From: Phoronis australis
Taxonomy: Eukaryota > Phoronida > Phoronidae
Length of the DNA: 54,230 bases
Direction of reading: 5' to 3'
NCBI GenBank assembly: GCA_002633005.1
Contig: NMRA01000517.1
Span: forward strand, 46,577 to 100,806
Below, in pieces: positions 21,409 through 33,400 of the stretch. Positions within the stretch are counted from its first letter, which is position 1. Each line of letters opens with the position of its first letter. A program made the translations under genes and the position numbers. Under the pieces are notes generated by a model. The model saw only the letters and a program-made list of their open reading frames with translations, was not told where the DNA came from and ran no database searches.

Positions 21409-21984
21409 ACACGTATGAGTCTTTGTCTTGTGGAGCATACCAAATTAATTGCTAGCTTTTAGAGGCATAACCAAAATTTTCCCTTCGGCGGGAGTGGGAA
21501 AACCCCCTCCGCCACTGGTAAGGATAATAAAAAGGTTGACTTTACCAGAGTAAACTGTTTAATTCGATTTTTGTAATTTCTACGTAGCTAAACAAGGCGA
21601 AATAAATTGTGACTCGTATGTGGAAACGTAAGATTAAAAGTGTCAGGATGTGTCAAAAACTTTGTTTGTTTTTGTCGGAAATGTAATCAACGCGTACGTT
21701 AGCCCATAAAGCGGCCAAAAACGTTTCTATCTGTGTGCTGTGTATAGACTTCGTGTATAGTAAACAATGTCTTACCTGAATTAGCTGGTGTTGGTCAAAC
21801 GCAGAGGATGTGTTGCAGCTTGAGTCTGTTGACGACGAGCTCAGTGTTTACAGAACGCCTCATTGATTCCTGGTAGCTATCAACAGAGACACAGTTTCCT
21901 GGCAGATAAGGATTTAGAAGTTGAAAAGCTTTCAGTCGCTACGTCACTTCTTAGCCAATGCCACTGAGAGGTTGACAGTGTGTG

Positions 21985-22930
21985 TGTTTAAAAGGTACCT
22001 ATGCTTTGAGATTGTGCGTGGATGGAGAGAGAATGGCTAAATCCAGTAATAAATTTATTAATTAACCACCAATTGATGCTCATGAATCCTAAGTTCTTTA
22101 ACAACGAAGAAAAGTAACTACGCTAGCTCCCTTTGTAAGGATTACTTCAATCAATTAACCATAAACCAATCAAACGTCTTATCTGCTATCCAAGCTTTAG
22201 GACTAGCGACACTCGGATGACAGTAGGCCTACTGTTGGTCGATCCTCGAACTTACTACGACTGTGTTCTTGCTTGTCAGTCACTCGTGATGCAACACTTG
22301 CAGGCAGAGACCCACCACTTCTCTTGCTGGTCACAGTCTCTCGTGACACAGAAATTGCAGGGAGTTTCTACCTGCAATTCCTGCTGGTCACAGTCGCTTT
22401 AAGTGACGCAACACTAATTGCTGGCAGTATCTTCTACCCACAATTCCTCTTGCTGGTCACAGTCTCTCGTTTATGGGCGCGCTCTGTGACGCGCTCCAAG
22501 GGCTGCCGCAAGAGCTCCTCTGTACAGCTTCACCCGTAGGTCTATAACTGAACTGTGTTTCACTTGAGCAATATACTTGTCAACTTGAATTCATTGAAGA
22601 AGGATATTATTCAAAGAATGCAATTATTAATTAATATTCAAACGGTAATTACTGGATTCAAAACAATTCAACACAACCACGTAAACCTGAAAGTCTCCCG
22701 GAGTGGCCCCATGTCAAGTTCGTGCCGGGGTTTGTTCAAAAGGTAGCTATGCTTTGTGATTGTGCTTAGATGAAGAGAGACTGATTAAATCCAGTAATTA
22801 ATATATTATATGATAACTACTAATTAAAACAAGTAAAACCTGTTGTTAATTGAATAATCTAACAATGAAGAGAAACTACGCTAGCGCCCTCTGTAAGAAA
22901 TACTTCAATCAATTTACTATAAATAATCTA
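21985..22930. repeat. Pair of about 180-bp direct repeats flanking a tandem array
   Basis: About 21987-22165 and 22737-22927 share AAAGGTA.CTATGCTTTG, AAATCCAGTAAT, ACTACGCTAGC and ATACTTCAATCAATT. Between them, 22217-22480 holds about four copies of a roughly 62-bp unit with TTGCTGGTCACAGTCTCTCG. No LTR ends (TG..CA), primer-binding site or gag/pol were seen. Confidence 0.5.
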
Positions 22931-23524
22931 GTTCAGATTTCATTCCAAATTAACTCGCAAAACACGCAAGGTATTTTTGTAAAAAACAGCGGTCTTATTC
23001 ATATGTCGCTCGGGAAAAAAAACTAGGCATCTTAAAGCAAAATCGTAACACGTTTTTGAGACATAAGAATAAGTTGTCTTTTTAAAAAAAATAGTAAAAA
23101 ACGGTTGGGGGTTGTTGTTATGAATGTACCTTTCTTGCAGATGAGAATTTGACTTAAAATCCTATGCAGACCGTGCATAGTAACAGGAAGCATTATTTTA
23201 GTAATCCTCAATCAATCTCCTTTCAGGAAATATACAGTTTTAATGTTTGACAAAGCATAATTTTTTCGATATTTGACTTAGATTTGATGTCGTTTATTAA
23301 GGTCCCAGATACCCTTAAAACGATCCCCGCGACAATAATCTGCAAGGTTTAAGGTTACTGACATCATAGTCGCGGGGCGGGTGGGGGGGTTATCGAGAAA
23401 ACAAGCGAGATCACCAAATCACCAAAAGGGAGACACTGTGGCTCCTGACTCCCGTTTGAGAGACTTGAGAGTGCATGGTCAGCAATGAGGAGTTCTAGAA
23501 CAAAGTTCTTGTGCTTCTCTACTG

Positions 23525-23920
23525 CCTAACATGAATTACAGTTGGCTCTATTACACCTACCTCTTTGGTTATAACGTCTGCCTCTTACTGTGTCACATTC
23601 ATATCCTGTCTGTGGGTGGTGACTCCGCCACTACTGATTTCTGTAGGAGTTTTGTCTTGGCCTATGATTATGAGACAGTTTGTACTTCTGAAGATGATCT
23701 TGAAGCCTTCGTTCGGAACGATGCACATCCTACCAATTCCGTACAAAGCATGTCTATGAGTTGTTTTTTTTTGTTCTCGGAGGCAGTCAGGACTACATTC
23801 AGCGCAGGAACTTCAGTCCTTTCCTTTCAGCAGGTGAATTCGGCTGGCCTCCTTGTTCCGTGCACTTTTGGTGCTGTACTCGTAATACCGATCAAATACC
23901 AGGTACACAACTATTTGCAA
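23525..23920 (-). pseudogene. Degenerate fragment of a repeated invertebrate protein of unknown function
   Basis: On the minus strand, in shifting frames, I read VVYLVFDRYYEYSTKSAR, then VPALNVVLTASENKKKQLID, then LIIIGQDKTPTEISSGGVTT and HRQDMNVT, stop, EADVIT. The order FDRY..YS.KS, then NVVLT..NK.QLI, then VI.G.D..P.EI..G, then QDL..THEEADVI recalls, from memory, uncharacterised repeated proteins in cnidarian and amphioxus gene sets. At least two frameshifts and one stop make it non-functional. The 140-residue plus-strand ORF here is its antisense. Confidence 0.5.
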
Positions 23921-24547
23921 CTTCTGTTTGAGATGTTCTCGGAAGTGTTATGACATAGGTGGCCACTGTCCCGCCAACAGGCCAGTGCACAACCCAGAGT
24001 AGAGCTGATCCATTGATGATTGTCACGTTTCGCTGTGTTGCATGTCCACACTAACTGTATAGGAAAGGACCTTTTGAAGAGTTTGTCCACTTTTAGCCCT
24101 TGATATCAACAATTCTTGAAAAGTGGTTGGTGGTCAACACAAACCAGCATGTACTCTTACCACATACGGCAAAGCAGTTGAAACACACACAACAAATTTA
24201 CTGCAGATTCTGAGTCCCATCTAGACCCTTGTACCAGTTTTTAATGCACGTGACATATGTGTATGTTGTATGCCAACAATACGAGATACCACACTTCATA
24301 AGCATATTTTTCAAGTTTGGTCAAAATTCCCTTAAGAATTTAGTGACTGCACACAGAAGCGCATTTTCGGGCATGCAAAAAGAATGAGTCAAAATTCTAG
24401 AAAAAAAAAAACGAATTGCAAACTGCCACTTATATGTGCTATAGGGTTTCGTAGTATAAGAATACTTTTTAGGTTGGTTGAAAACCACTTAGAACTGTAG
24501 GTATTTGTTTGTAGCTGGGTGCACAAACACACAGACAGGACACCCTA

Positions 24548-24690
24548 CATGGGCGGCGCAGCACTGAAAAAAGTGGAGGGGCTAAAGCCCCCTTAGCCCC
24601 CCTGTGGTGCACCGCCTATAGACCATGTGCAGCGTAGCACTGAAAAAAGTCCCAGTCCCCTATGTTGCACCCATTCCCTAGTACCCCTTC
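24548..24690 (+). repeat. Dispersed GGCGCAGCACTGAAAA repeat
   Basis: It starts GGGCGGCGCAGCACTGAAAA and contains a GC hairpin GGGGCTAAAGCCCCC. It recurs at 26036-26150 and inverted at 10095-10265. Probably a MITE. Confidence 0.55.
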
Positions 24691-25964
24691 ACCTTTGGCA
24701 AGCGATCATAAACAGACTTCTCCTTCTTCATAAACACAATTCTCCTTCAGTTCAATATACTAGCCCAAAGACACAGCAAAACATTTAATTATATACAAAT
24801 TGTATTGGCTAAAATTTATAGGCATACATTCCTCATTTATGTAATATTACCAATAATAACAATAAATTAAGTATCATGTAACTAGCATAATGCATTGTAT
24901 GATGAAAACACTGAGTGTGTGGTGTTAACAACACTGAGTGTGTGGTGTTAACAACACTGAGTGTGTGGGGCTAATTTGGTCATTCACAATACACTGCATG
25001 CATTAACAACTTAAAGCGGCATTTCACACTTAGAGTACCCCGATTAACAATAAATTGTCCTCGGCCTTTTCAGAAACTAGATTTTGCAGTCCTGTAGACG
25101 CACCCTGATGACTACATGCTGGTTACAGTCAGTACACACAAGAATTGCCATTGAAAATGTGTCACTTTGACTATGACCCAGCAGTTTAATATTATTTAAT
25201 TCCAAAGGAGGATTACAATCATATGTTGGGCAAACCATTAACTATAAAACTAGACAAAATATTTTTGATCCTTCTACTGCTGTTGTATGATTAAAACCTG
25301 ATTACTAAGATGTGTCTGGCAATAGTCTGATATAACATGGCCGCATTTTGAGAACCAGTTTGATGCCCGTTATTTAGTGGGGAAAACTGGTTCTCAAAAT
25401 TCAGGCACGTTATATCAGACCATTACCGATGTGTCCTGTACTAGCTGAGAACAGTAGAAATAATGTGACAATTTCAAAACGAGGTGTTTCATTCTCTGTG
25501 AAGCACACATGGCTACTTGCTGGTGAGGGAAATAATCAGACATGCACTAGCCTTCACTAGACCTTCACTAGTCTTCACTAGCTGACGAAACACTCAAGAC
25601 ACAGAAGAGACACACACTAAGCCAGAGAAGAGTGAGCCAGGTAAATAACATTGAAGGTATACTGTTAGCATAAGTTTCAGTATTACAATACCCGAATTTG
25701 ACATTAGCATGTCTCGTTAGTGCCAGTACAATAATGCACTAACATTCAAGAATAGGAATAGTGTACTGGTGTCCGATGGTTTCGTAAACAGTCATTGTCA
25801 GACTGTGGCCACCACAAGCTATATCACAGAACACTGCACATTGTCATCTTCCCAGTGGCCACCACAAGCTCTATCACAGAACATTGCACACTGTCATCTT
25901 CCCAGCCAACTATCTGTGTATATGTCTCTGTATCAACATCTTTAGACTACGATTGGGCATCAAG
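24570..25964. repeat. 1.4-kb direct duplication, copy 1
   Basis: Nearly identical to 26039-27438. It ends within the last coding exon of WDSUB1: the last about 50 coding bases are duplicated at 25912-25964, then one N. The few differences include a 25-bp indel near 25095 / 26547. Probably an unresolved second haplotype. Confidence 0.85.
25325..25425. repeat. 100-bp perfect-ended foldback (palindromic MITE-like) element
   Basis: GTCTGATATAAC and GTTATATCAGAC bound arms of about 36 bp (TTTGAGAACCAGTTT against AAACTGGTTCTCAAA) around a 25-base loop. It recurs in the duplicate at 26797-26896, with differences only near the arm centre. Confidence 0.7.
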
Positions 25965-25965
25965 N

Positions 25966-26034
25966 GGACGCCGCCCGGACGGACGGACAGAGATGACGGC
26001 ATAATGCGTCCACATATAAATATGTGGGCGCATA
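25966..26034 (-). mobile_element. Terminal fragment of the GTCC / CTCF-motif family, inverted
   Basis: It contains GGACGGACGGACAGAGATGA and CATATAAATATGTGGGCGCA, the reverse complement of the family's 5' hairpin end. It is cut by the N at 25965 on one side and abuts the GGCGCAGCACTG repeat on the other. Confidence 0.7.
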
Positions 26035-26038
26035 AAAA

Positions 26039-27438
26039 GTGGAGGGGCTAAAGCCCCCTTAGCCCCCCTATGGTGCACCGCCTACAGACCATGTGCGGCG
26101 AAGCACTGAAAAAAGTCCCAGTCCCGTATGGTGCACCCATTCCCTAGTACCCCTTCACCTTTGGCAAGCGATCACAAACAGACTTCTCCTTCTTCATAAA
26201 CACAATTCTCCTTCAGTTCAATATACTCGCCCAAAGACACAGCAAAACATTTAATTATATACAAATTGTATTGGCTAAAATTTATAGGCATACATTCCTC
26301 ATTTATGTAATATTACCAATAATAACAATAAATTAAGTATCATGCAACTGGCATAATGTATTGTATGATGAAAACACTGAGTGTGTGGTGCTAACAACAC
26401 TGAGTGTGTGGCGCTAATTTGGTCATTCACAATACACTGCACGCATTAACAACTTAAAGCGGCATTTTACACTTAGAGTACCCCGATTAACAATAAATTG
26501 TCCTTGGCCTTTTCAGAAACTAGATTTTGCAGTCCTGTAGACGCATGCTGATATCTTTGAAACACTCTAACTGCACCTTGATGACTACATGCTGGTTACA
26601 GTCAGTACACACAAGGATTGTCATTGAAAATGTGTCACTTTGACGATGACCCAGCAGTTTAAGATTACTATAATTCCAAAGGAGGATTACAATCATATGT
26701 TGGGCAAACCATTAATTATAAAACTAGACAAAATATTTTTGATCCTTCTACTGCTGTTGTATGACTAAAACCTGATTACTAAGATGTGTCTGGCAATAGT
26801 CTGATATAACATGGCCGCATTTTGAGAACCAGTTTGATGCCCGTTATTTAGTGGGGAAAACTGGTTCTCAAAACTCGGGCGCGTTATATCAGACCATTAC
26901 CGATGTGTCCTGTACTAGCTGAGAACAGTAGAAATAATGTGACAATTTCAAAACGAGGTGTTTCATTCTCTGTGAAGCACACATGGCTACTTGCTGGTGA
27001 GGGAAATAATCAGACATGCACTAGCCTTCACTAGACCTTCACTAGTCTTCACTAGCTGACGAAACACTCAAGACACAGAAGAGACACACACTAAGCCAGA
27101 GAAGAGTGAGCCAGGTAAATAACATTGAAAGTATACTGTTAGCACAAGTTTCAGTATTACAATACCCGAATTTGACATTAGCATGTCTCGTTAGTGCCAG
27201 TACAATAATGCACTAACATACAAGAATAGGAATAGTGTACTGGTGTCCGATGGTTTTGTAAACAGTCACTGTCAGACTGTGGCCACCACAAGCTATATCA
27301 CAGAACACTGCACATTGTCATCTTCCCAGTGGCCACCACAAGCTCTATCACAGAACATTGCACACTGTCATCTTCCCAGCCAACTATCTGTGTATATGTC
27401 TCTGTATCAACATCTTTAGACTACGATTGGGCATCAAG
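26039..27438. repeat. 1.4-kb direct duplication, copy 2 (continuous with WDSUB1)
   Basis: The copy that leads without interruption into the WDSUB1 terminal exon, forming its 3' flank. It shares with copy 1 the foldback element, the CACTGAGTGTGTGG repeats and the CTTCACTAG repeats. Confidence 0.85.
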
Positions 27439-30400
27439 CTTGTATTAGCCATCACTGCATTAGTCATAGGACTACATGTCTTGCCACTGTTCAGCCAGGC
27501 AGTAATGGCCGACCTCTCGTAAGTGTAACCATCCGCAGCCAAGACGGGCTCCTTCATCAGCTCCCGCGTGATTGGACAGAGGTACTCATCGGGCGTGTCC
27601 TGTTCAGAGTCTACAACATGAGAGACGACTATTACAGTAACACACTCAGTGAATTAAGTGATCGGAATAGTTGTAAGTATATGACAGGCAACACAGTAAC
27701 AGTTTGACAAATATTACCAAAGCTACCACAGCAGCGTTCATTAATGCCCAAGGTATTCAACCATGAACCCAAGTTGTTCAACCTTTAACCCAAGGTATTC
27801 AATCAATAACCCAAGGTATTCAACCAATGACAAGACTGGAGGGATCAATGGCCCTACCTGGCACTTTCGTCTTTGTTGAAGGTTGAGTTTCAGCATGTTG
27901 GATGGCACGGAGTATCTTGTTACGATGACCAAGAGCCTCTGTAACATAATGGCACATAAATCAGTTACAACCACCAAGATAAAACCACTCACTAATTTAT
28001 TTCAAACAAATGTACTGGTCAGGAGCTTTAAGGTGTAAAAATGGTCGAATGGTTGGAGACCAAGTGCACACTATATACAGAAATACTGCAGCCAAAGAAA
28101 CAGAGCACTGTGTGCTGGAATGGTACGACTTTAAAAGTTGGAGACTGAGTGGACACTATATATTCATGACTAGTTGGCCAAATGAGACCACTGTATTCTT
28201 TACACTGTTTTCATCAACTTTATTGAAATTAAAATTTTAATTCATTTGGTATTTGACAGAGATGTTTATGGTTTGTACTATATATTTGGTTCAGGTGTCA
28301 TTTTTCAAGGTGTTTTCCAATCACTGATGACACAGAATTTGAGACATGACTGGTAATATATTGAGGAGATGAGTTAACTAACATCAGTAATGCTGATGTA
28401 TTTAGTATGCTAAGTACCATAAACTTAAAATGATAATGGATGATATCTTCTCTAGTTAAGATAGGGAAATTTAAAGTAGTTCTGCAGTATTTCATGGTGT
28501 GTCATCAACTATGAATGAGAAGTCTTAGTTTCAAACATCTACAAACACTAAAAAATTTATGAACTATTGAACAGTTAGTGCAGCTTGATAGATTAACTCA
28601 CAAGGAATTAAACATAATCAACTACATACACACTGGTCATGTGATCATGGCATCTTCAATCCAGCACTGACACAGAATCCTTTACAAAAATGGATAAAAT
28701 TTTCAGTTTACGTTTCCTTAAAAAGGTATTTCCTTTTCTATAACTTCAGATACCAGTAATTAACATTTTTCTAATAAACGACCAGAACTTATTTCCAGGC
28801 TGCCAGCCAGTTCGCAACATAATCTGTAATTTTCAGGCTTATATTAATTTTTTATTTCCCAAGTTAAAAAAATACGATTTCCAATATTTTTCTGAAAGTT
28901 TTAAATTTACATCTAAAGATGGCATGACTGACCTATAGCTAAATTTCTCTCCAGAGTCTCGTGAGTAAGGGTTAGTAACTCTGTTCCGTCTACAGCGTTC
29001 CTCTTGAACACATCTTCATACTGAGCAAGACCTGCAAAACAACCAGTGAGAACCATACAGACAGTTTCTAAACTAAAACTATTTCTGAGAATCGGAAAAT
29101 GATCTATGTAAATTTATCAAAAAATTACCATCAAGTATTTTCTCAGCTTTGTTCTTCCTCTTCACTGTCTTGGCCTGTTTCTCAGCCCACACAAATACAC
29201 CAGAATCTTCGACTATGCCCTGACTTTTCAACAACAGTTGATTTTGGCTTTTATTTACATTCGTCTAACATGAACGTCATGACAAAAAATTGAAAACCTC
29301 TGTCATTACCAAATTCTCGCTGAGTGCTTAAAAATCAAATCAATTCAAAAAGATGTTTTCTGTCACTGAAAAGAAAACGACTACTTCATGGAGAATCACT
29401 CTATTGTTGGTAAGATAATGTCATTTAGGTGAACAGAATGTCTATTGGCCTTGTGAGGATGTAAGCCAGATATCCGACATGTTTGATATTACCTTTTTCT
29501 TGCTAAAATACTCATCTGAGACACTAACGAGTTGAGTGCTCAGTACTCATTCAACCAATAAAAACAAACCATTACCAATGCAATATCCCCAAAGGAAACT
29601 CGCCAGTGAGGTCCATTTGGAAGTGAAAATGCAGGCAAAGGTTCATGACCACATAACAGCCAATAGCTTCAGTAACTCTCTCCTTCTTGCAGAGCACTCT
29701 CACTACAGGTGTAAACACTCAATGTGCAAGTCCAGCTGATCCGCTCCAAACTCCAGTGTGCACTATTGCTTACAGTAAACCTATATACCTCAACAACCCT
29801 TCAATGCACATCATGGCTTGCAGTAAACCTATACGTCTCAACAGCCCCCCTCCAATGTGTGTCATGGCTTACAGTGTACCCAGTATGTCTCAACAACTCT
29901 CTATGGTCATTAAACTACCCAGCTCTGTGATCCACAGCCCTCTATGGTCATTAACCTACCCAGCTCTGTGATCCACAGCCCTCTATGGTCATTAACCTAC
30001 CCAGCTCTGTGATCCACTTGGCAACCTCTTCAACAGTCCAAGCACTGACTTTCTTGTTAACAGTAACTTGTACGTCATCCACAGTGACCAGGTCAGCTAC
30101 AGTTACTTGACCTATCAACACATTCACGATACATAGTTAAGTGGACCATTATCCACCGAGATGAATTAAAAGTAATGTAATACACCAAGTTGAATATTAA
30201 AATGACACATCAGTGGACTCGATAAAAATGACAAAATTTGGCAAATGTCAGGACATCATCCACCACAAATGGCTAAGCAAAGTTTAACAACCTTCAAACA
30301 CAATAATTATGCACTGTTTTCTAAGACATTGTTCAGAATTACTTGTTTTTAAAACGCTTCTTCCACAAGAAGTGCTATAAAAATTGGACTTCTTGAAATT

Positions 30401-33400
30401 TTATACAAAAAGGCCACATAGAATGACAAGAAATGTATTTGAGATTCCACCTTGAATACTGGCGTCATCTTGTTAGTAATGTTGTGTCATGAATGTGCCT
30501 TTCACTTACACTACCCTACATATAATTGTAGACTGGTACAAAATTAAGATTTAAAGTCCCTACAAAGATATTGAAGGGCGATAACAACTTAACACACATA
30601 ACAACTTTACACAAAAACAATCTGAGGGGAGACAACTACATTACACAATTTTAATGCCCATGGAAAGATAATAAACGCCAATGTTGGCTGCACTAAATGA
30701 TTTGCTGATCTGCAACAGACCACAATGTGACGAACACATGGCAGGTTGTGTGAAAATTAATTGACTAGAATACGAAAAATTACAACAGAAACGTAACTAA
30801 TAAAATAGGAATTAATAGCAGTGATTTATTTAGTGAGGAAAGAATACTGAAGAAATTCAGGACCTTGCTATAAATCATTGCTAGCAGGTTTGTCTGTAAA
30901 TTCTTTCTTAGACAAGGTCAAGTGTCAGAGTAAAAGGGGATGTAAGACAAGCATAGATTACACAGCTAAGAAAGAGTTCAGTCTTACTATTTAAGTTATC
31001 CTCACTTGTTATCTCCCAAATCATGACAGTCTTGTCAAGAGACCCTGAAGCCAGGAGGGTGGAGTCAGCTGAGAACGCACAGCATGTGATGTAGCCCTTG
31101 TGGCCAATCACAGTATGAAGACACTCCCCCTTAACCTGTTGATTGACAGCGCAATTCAGTGAATCAATAGAACTGGTTGTAAAAATGGGTACACTTGACT
31201 GACTTCGGTGGTTCGGTTGGGTCAATCAGCTAAGACATTTGATTGATTCGTAATGATGACTTCCTGTTCATAGAATCAAACTTCTTCGGTGGTTGAGCAG
31301 GCGAAACAAGCAAAGTCAACCAAATGCACAATATCTAGTTTTTGATCATCAAAAGAGGGTGCGCATGGTGGTGAATCAGAACAGTAATTCATAAAATGAG
31401 CAGTACAAATAACAAGTAATATGTTGTCTTCATAGCAGCTGCTCTTTCAACCTAGTTTCTAGTTCTCAACATGCTCCCGAGTTCCAAGGTCAGTTTTGTT
31501 CTCTTGTTTTAAACATTATTTTAACATTTGACTTGCGACTAGCCGCAGCGGAGCCAATTTTGAAACTTAACACAAAAACAATGTAGAAGACTTACTGGGT
31601 CCCAGATCCTGACAGCTTTGTCCAATGAACTGAAATAAAGTTATTCATAACTTTAAAAAATTTAGAACATCATGGGACCTCAAACAACTTAAGTTTGAGC
31701 TGCACGTCACCAGCTGGCCACATGACCTAATGAATATAAGGCTGTAACGATTTCTGCCTCGACCAGGTCTTGAACCTGGGGCCTTCTACTCACCTTGCAG
31801 ATGCTCTAGTCCACTGAACAATCAGGGCCATCAGTCAAACACACAAATCCAATCAGACCAATAGTGGACATCAGTCAAACACACAAATCCAACCAGACCA
31901 ATAGTGGACATCAGTCAAACACACAAATCCAACCAGACCAATAGTGGACATCAGTCAAACACACAAATCCAATCAGACCAATAGTGGACATCAGTCAAAC
32001 ACACAAATCCAACCAGACCAATAGTGGACATCAGTCAAACACACAAATCCAACCAGACCAATAGTGGACATCCTGACCTTGAACTCCTCAGTGTATATGG
32101 ATAACTATGTAAATCTTAAACTGAAGTAGATACGATGTCACCAAAAAACACAGCTTGTTTTTTATTAAAACTGATGTTCATTTGAATGTGTAGTTTAAAA
32201 GGCAAACCCTGTTAATTACCTGGAGGCCAAGAGATGTCCATTGTTGGAAAAGACACAGGACATTACATCTGCCGAATGACCAAGCAAAGTGTCGCTCAGT
32301 TTGATTGACACCTCTGAAGCAGAAAACAAATTCAGTCAGCGAAAAGAGGTACTTAAACAAAGCAACACAGTGCTAGTCTTATATAGCAGACGACATCAAC
32401 AGTGTCGCAGACATGTCTATGGTGGATAAAACTCAAGATATATTTGGGACACTAGTTGTTTGGGGGTACATGGCATGAAACCAACATGACCATGGCAATA
32501 CTTTGAAGAAATGCATCAAAACTTGGCGGGAGAATGATGCGGCAGTGGTGCACGAACAGTGTAAGTGTACCCTTCACCCATTACAGTGGTGCATGAACAG
32601 TGTAAGTGTACCCCTTCATCTAAGACAGTGGTGCATGAACAGTGTAAGTGTACCCCTTCACTCACAGCAGTGGAGCATGAACAGCGTAAGTGTACACATT
32701 CACTCACAACTGTAATGCATGAAGAGTACCCTTTCACTCACCTCCAGTTTCAAACTCTAATTTTCCGATCCCCTCCCTAGGATGCCATTCATTTTGCACA
32801 TTACATATGTCAGTGTTCTGGTACATTACATGAGTCAGTGTTCTGGTACATTACATGTGTCAGTGTTCTGGTACATTACATGAGTCAGTGTTCTGGTACA
32901 TTACATGAGTCAGTGTTCTGGTACATTACATGTGTCAGTGTTCTGGTACATTACATGAGTCAGTGTTCTGGTACATTACATGTCGCAGTGTTCTGGTACA
33001 TTATATGTGTCAGTGTTCTGGTACATTACATGAGTCAGTGTTCTGGTACATTACATGAGTCAGTGTTCTGGTACATTACAAGTGTCATAGTGTTTTGTTA
33101 TATTACATGAACATGTTTTGTTTTATGATTTTATTGGGTAACTAGAAATTTTATATTCTTCCACACATCGAGATCCATGATGCTAAATAATTCATGTTTG
33201 TCAAGCTAACCATAATTCCATATTAGACAACAAGCTAACCATAATTCTATATCAGACATGTGATTGCATAAGATGATGGCAAATGCTGCATTGCAGTCGT
33301 CTTGTAATACAATGTTAACTCCTACAATTTCTTCACACTACAATACAATGTTAACTCGTACAATCTCCTCACACTACAATGTCAATGGTCGTTGTTTCAT

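Larger units (their letters stand above)
20715..21512. mobile_element. Poly-G bounded insertion in duplication copy 2, with a 120-base assembly gap
   Basis: Copy 1 has nothing equivalent between its positions about 13190 and 13215. The insert begins with a long G run, has N at 20750-20869, another G-rich run, then unique sequence and ends CCCTCCGCCACTGG. That end matches the GTGGCGGA-type termini seen at 6660. A 111-residue ORF (21073-21408) inside is described separately. Confidence 0.45.
18960..23430. repeat. Segmental duplication, copy 2
   Basis: Homologous to 11424-14000 in the same orientation. Copy-specific insertions are the poly-G/gap segment (about 20715-21510) and a 1.37-kb block at about 21980-23350. 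Homology returns at 23375-23420 (GTTATCGAGAAAAC, AGCGAGATCACCAAA). Confidence 0.72.

Noticed and set aside
23531-23953. 140-residue plus-strand ORF with a hydrophobic start
   Set aside because: It is antisense to the better supported minus-strand degenerate protein fragment.
29110-29185. Possible extra WDSUB1 exon (minus strand, Lys-rich reading ending ILDG/GTAATT)
   Set aside because: Exons 30111-30001 and 29031-28933 already join in phase within the SAM domain; adding this segment would break the domain.
32838-33110. 90-residue ORF with repeated SVLVHYMSQCSGTLH
   Set aside because: A product of the 25-bp minisatellite; no splice or coding context.
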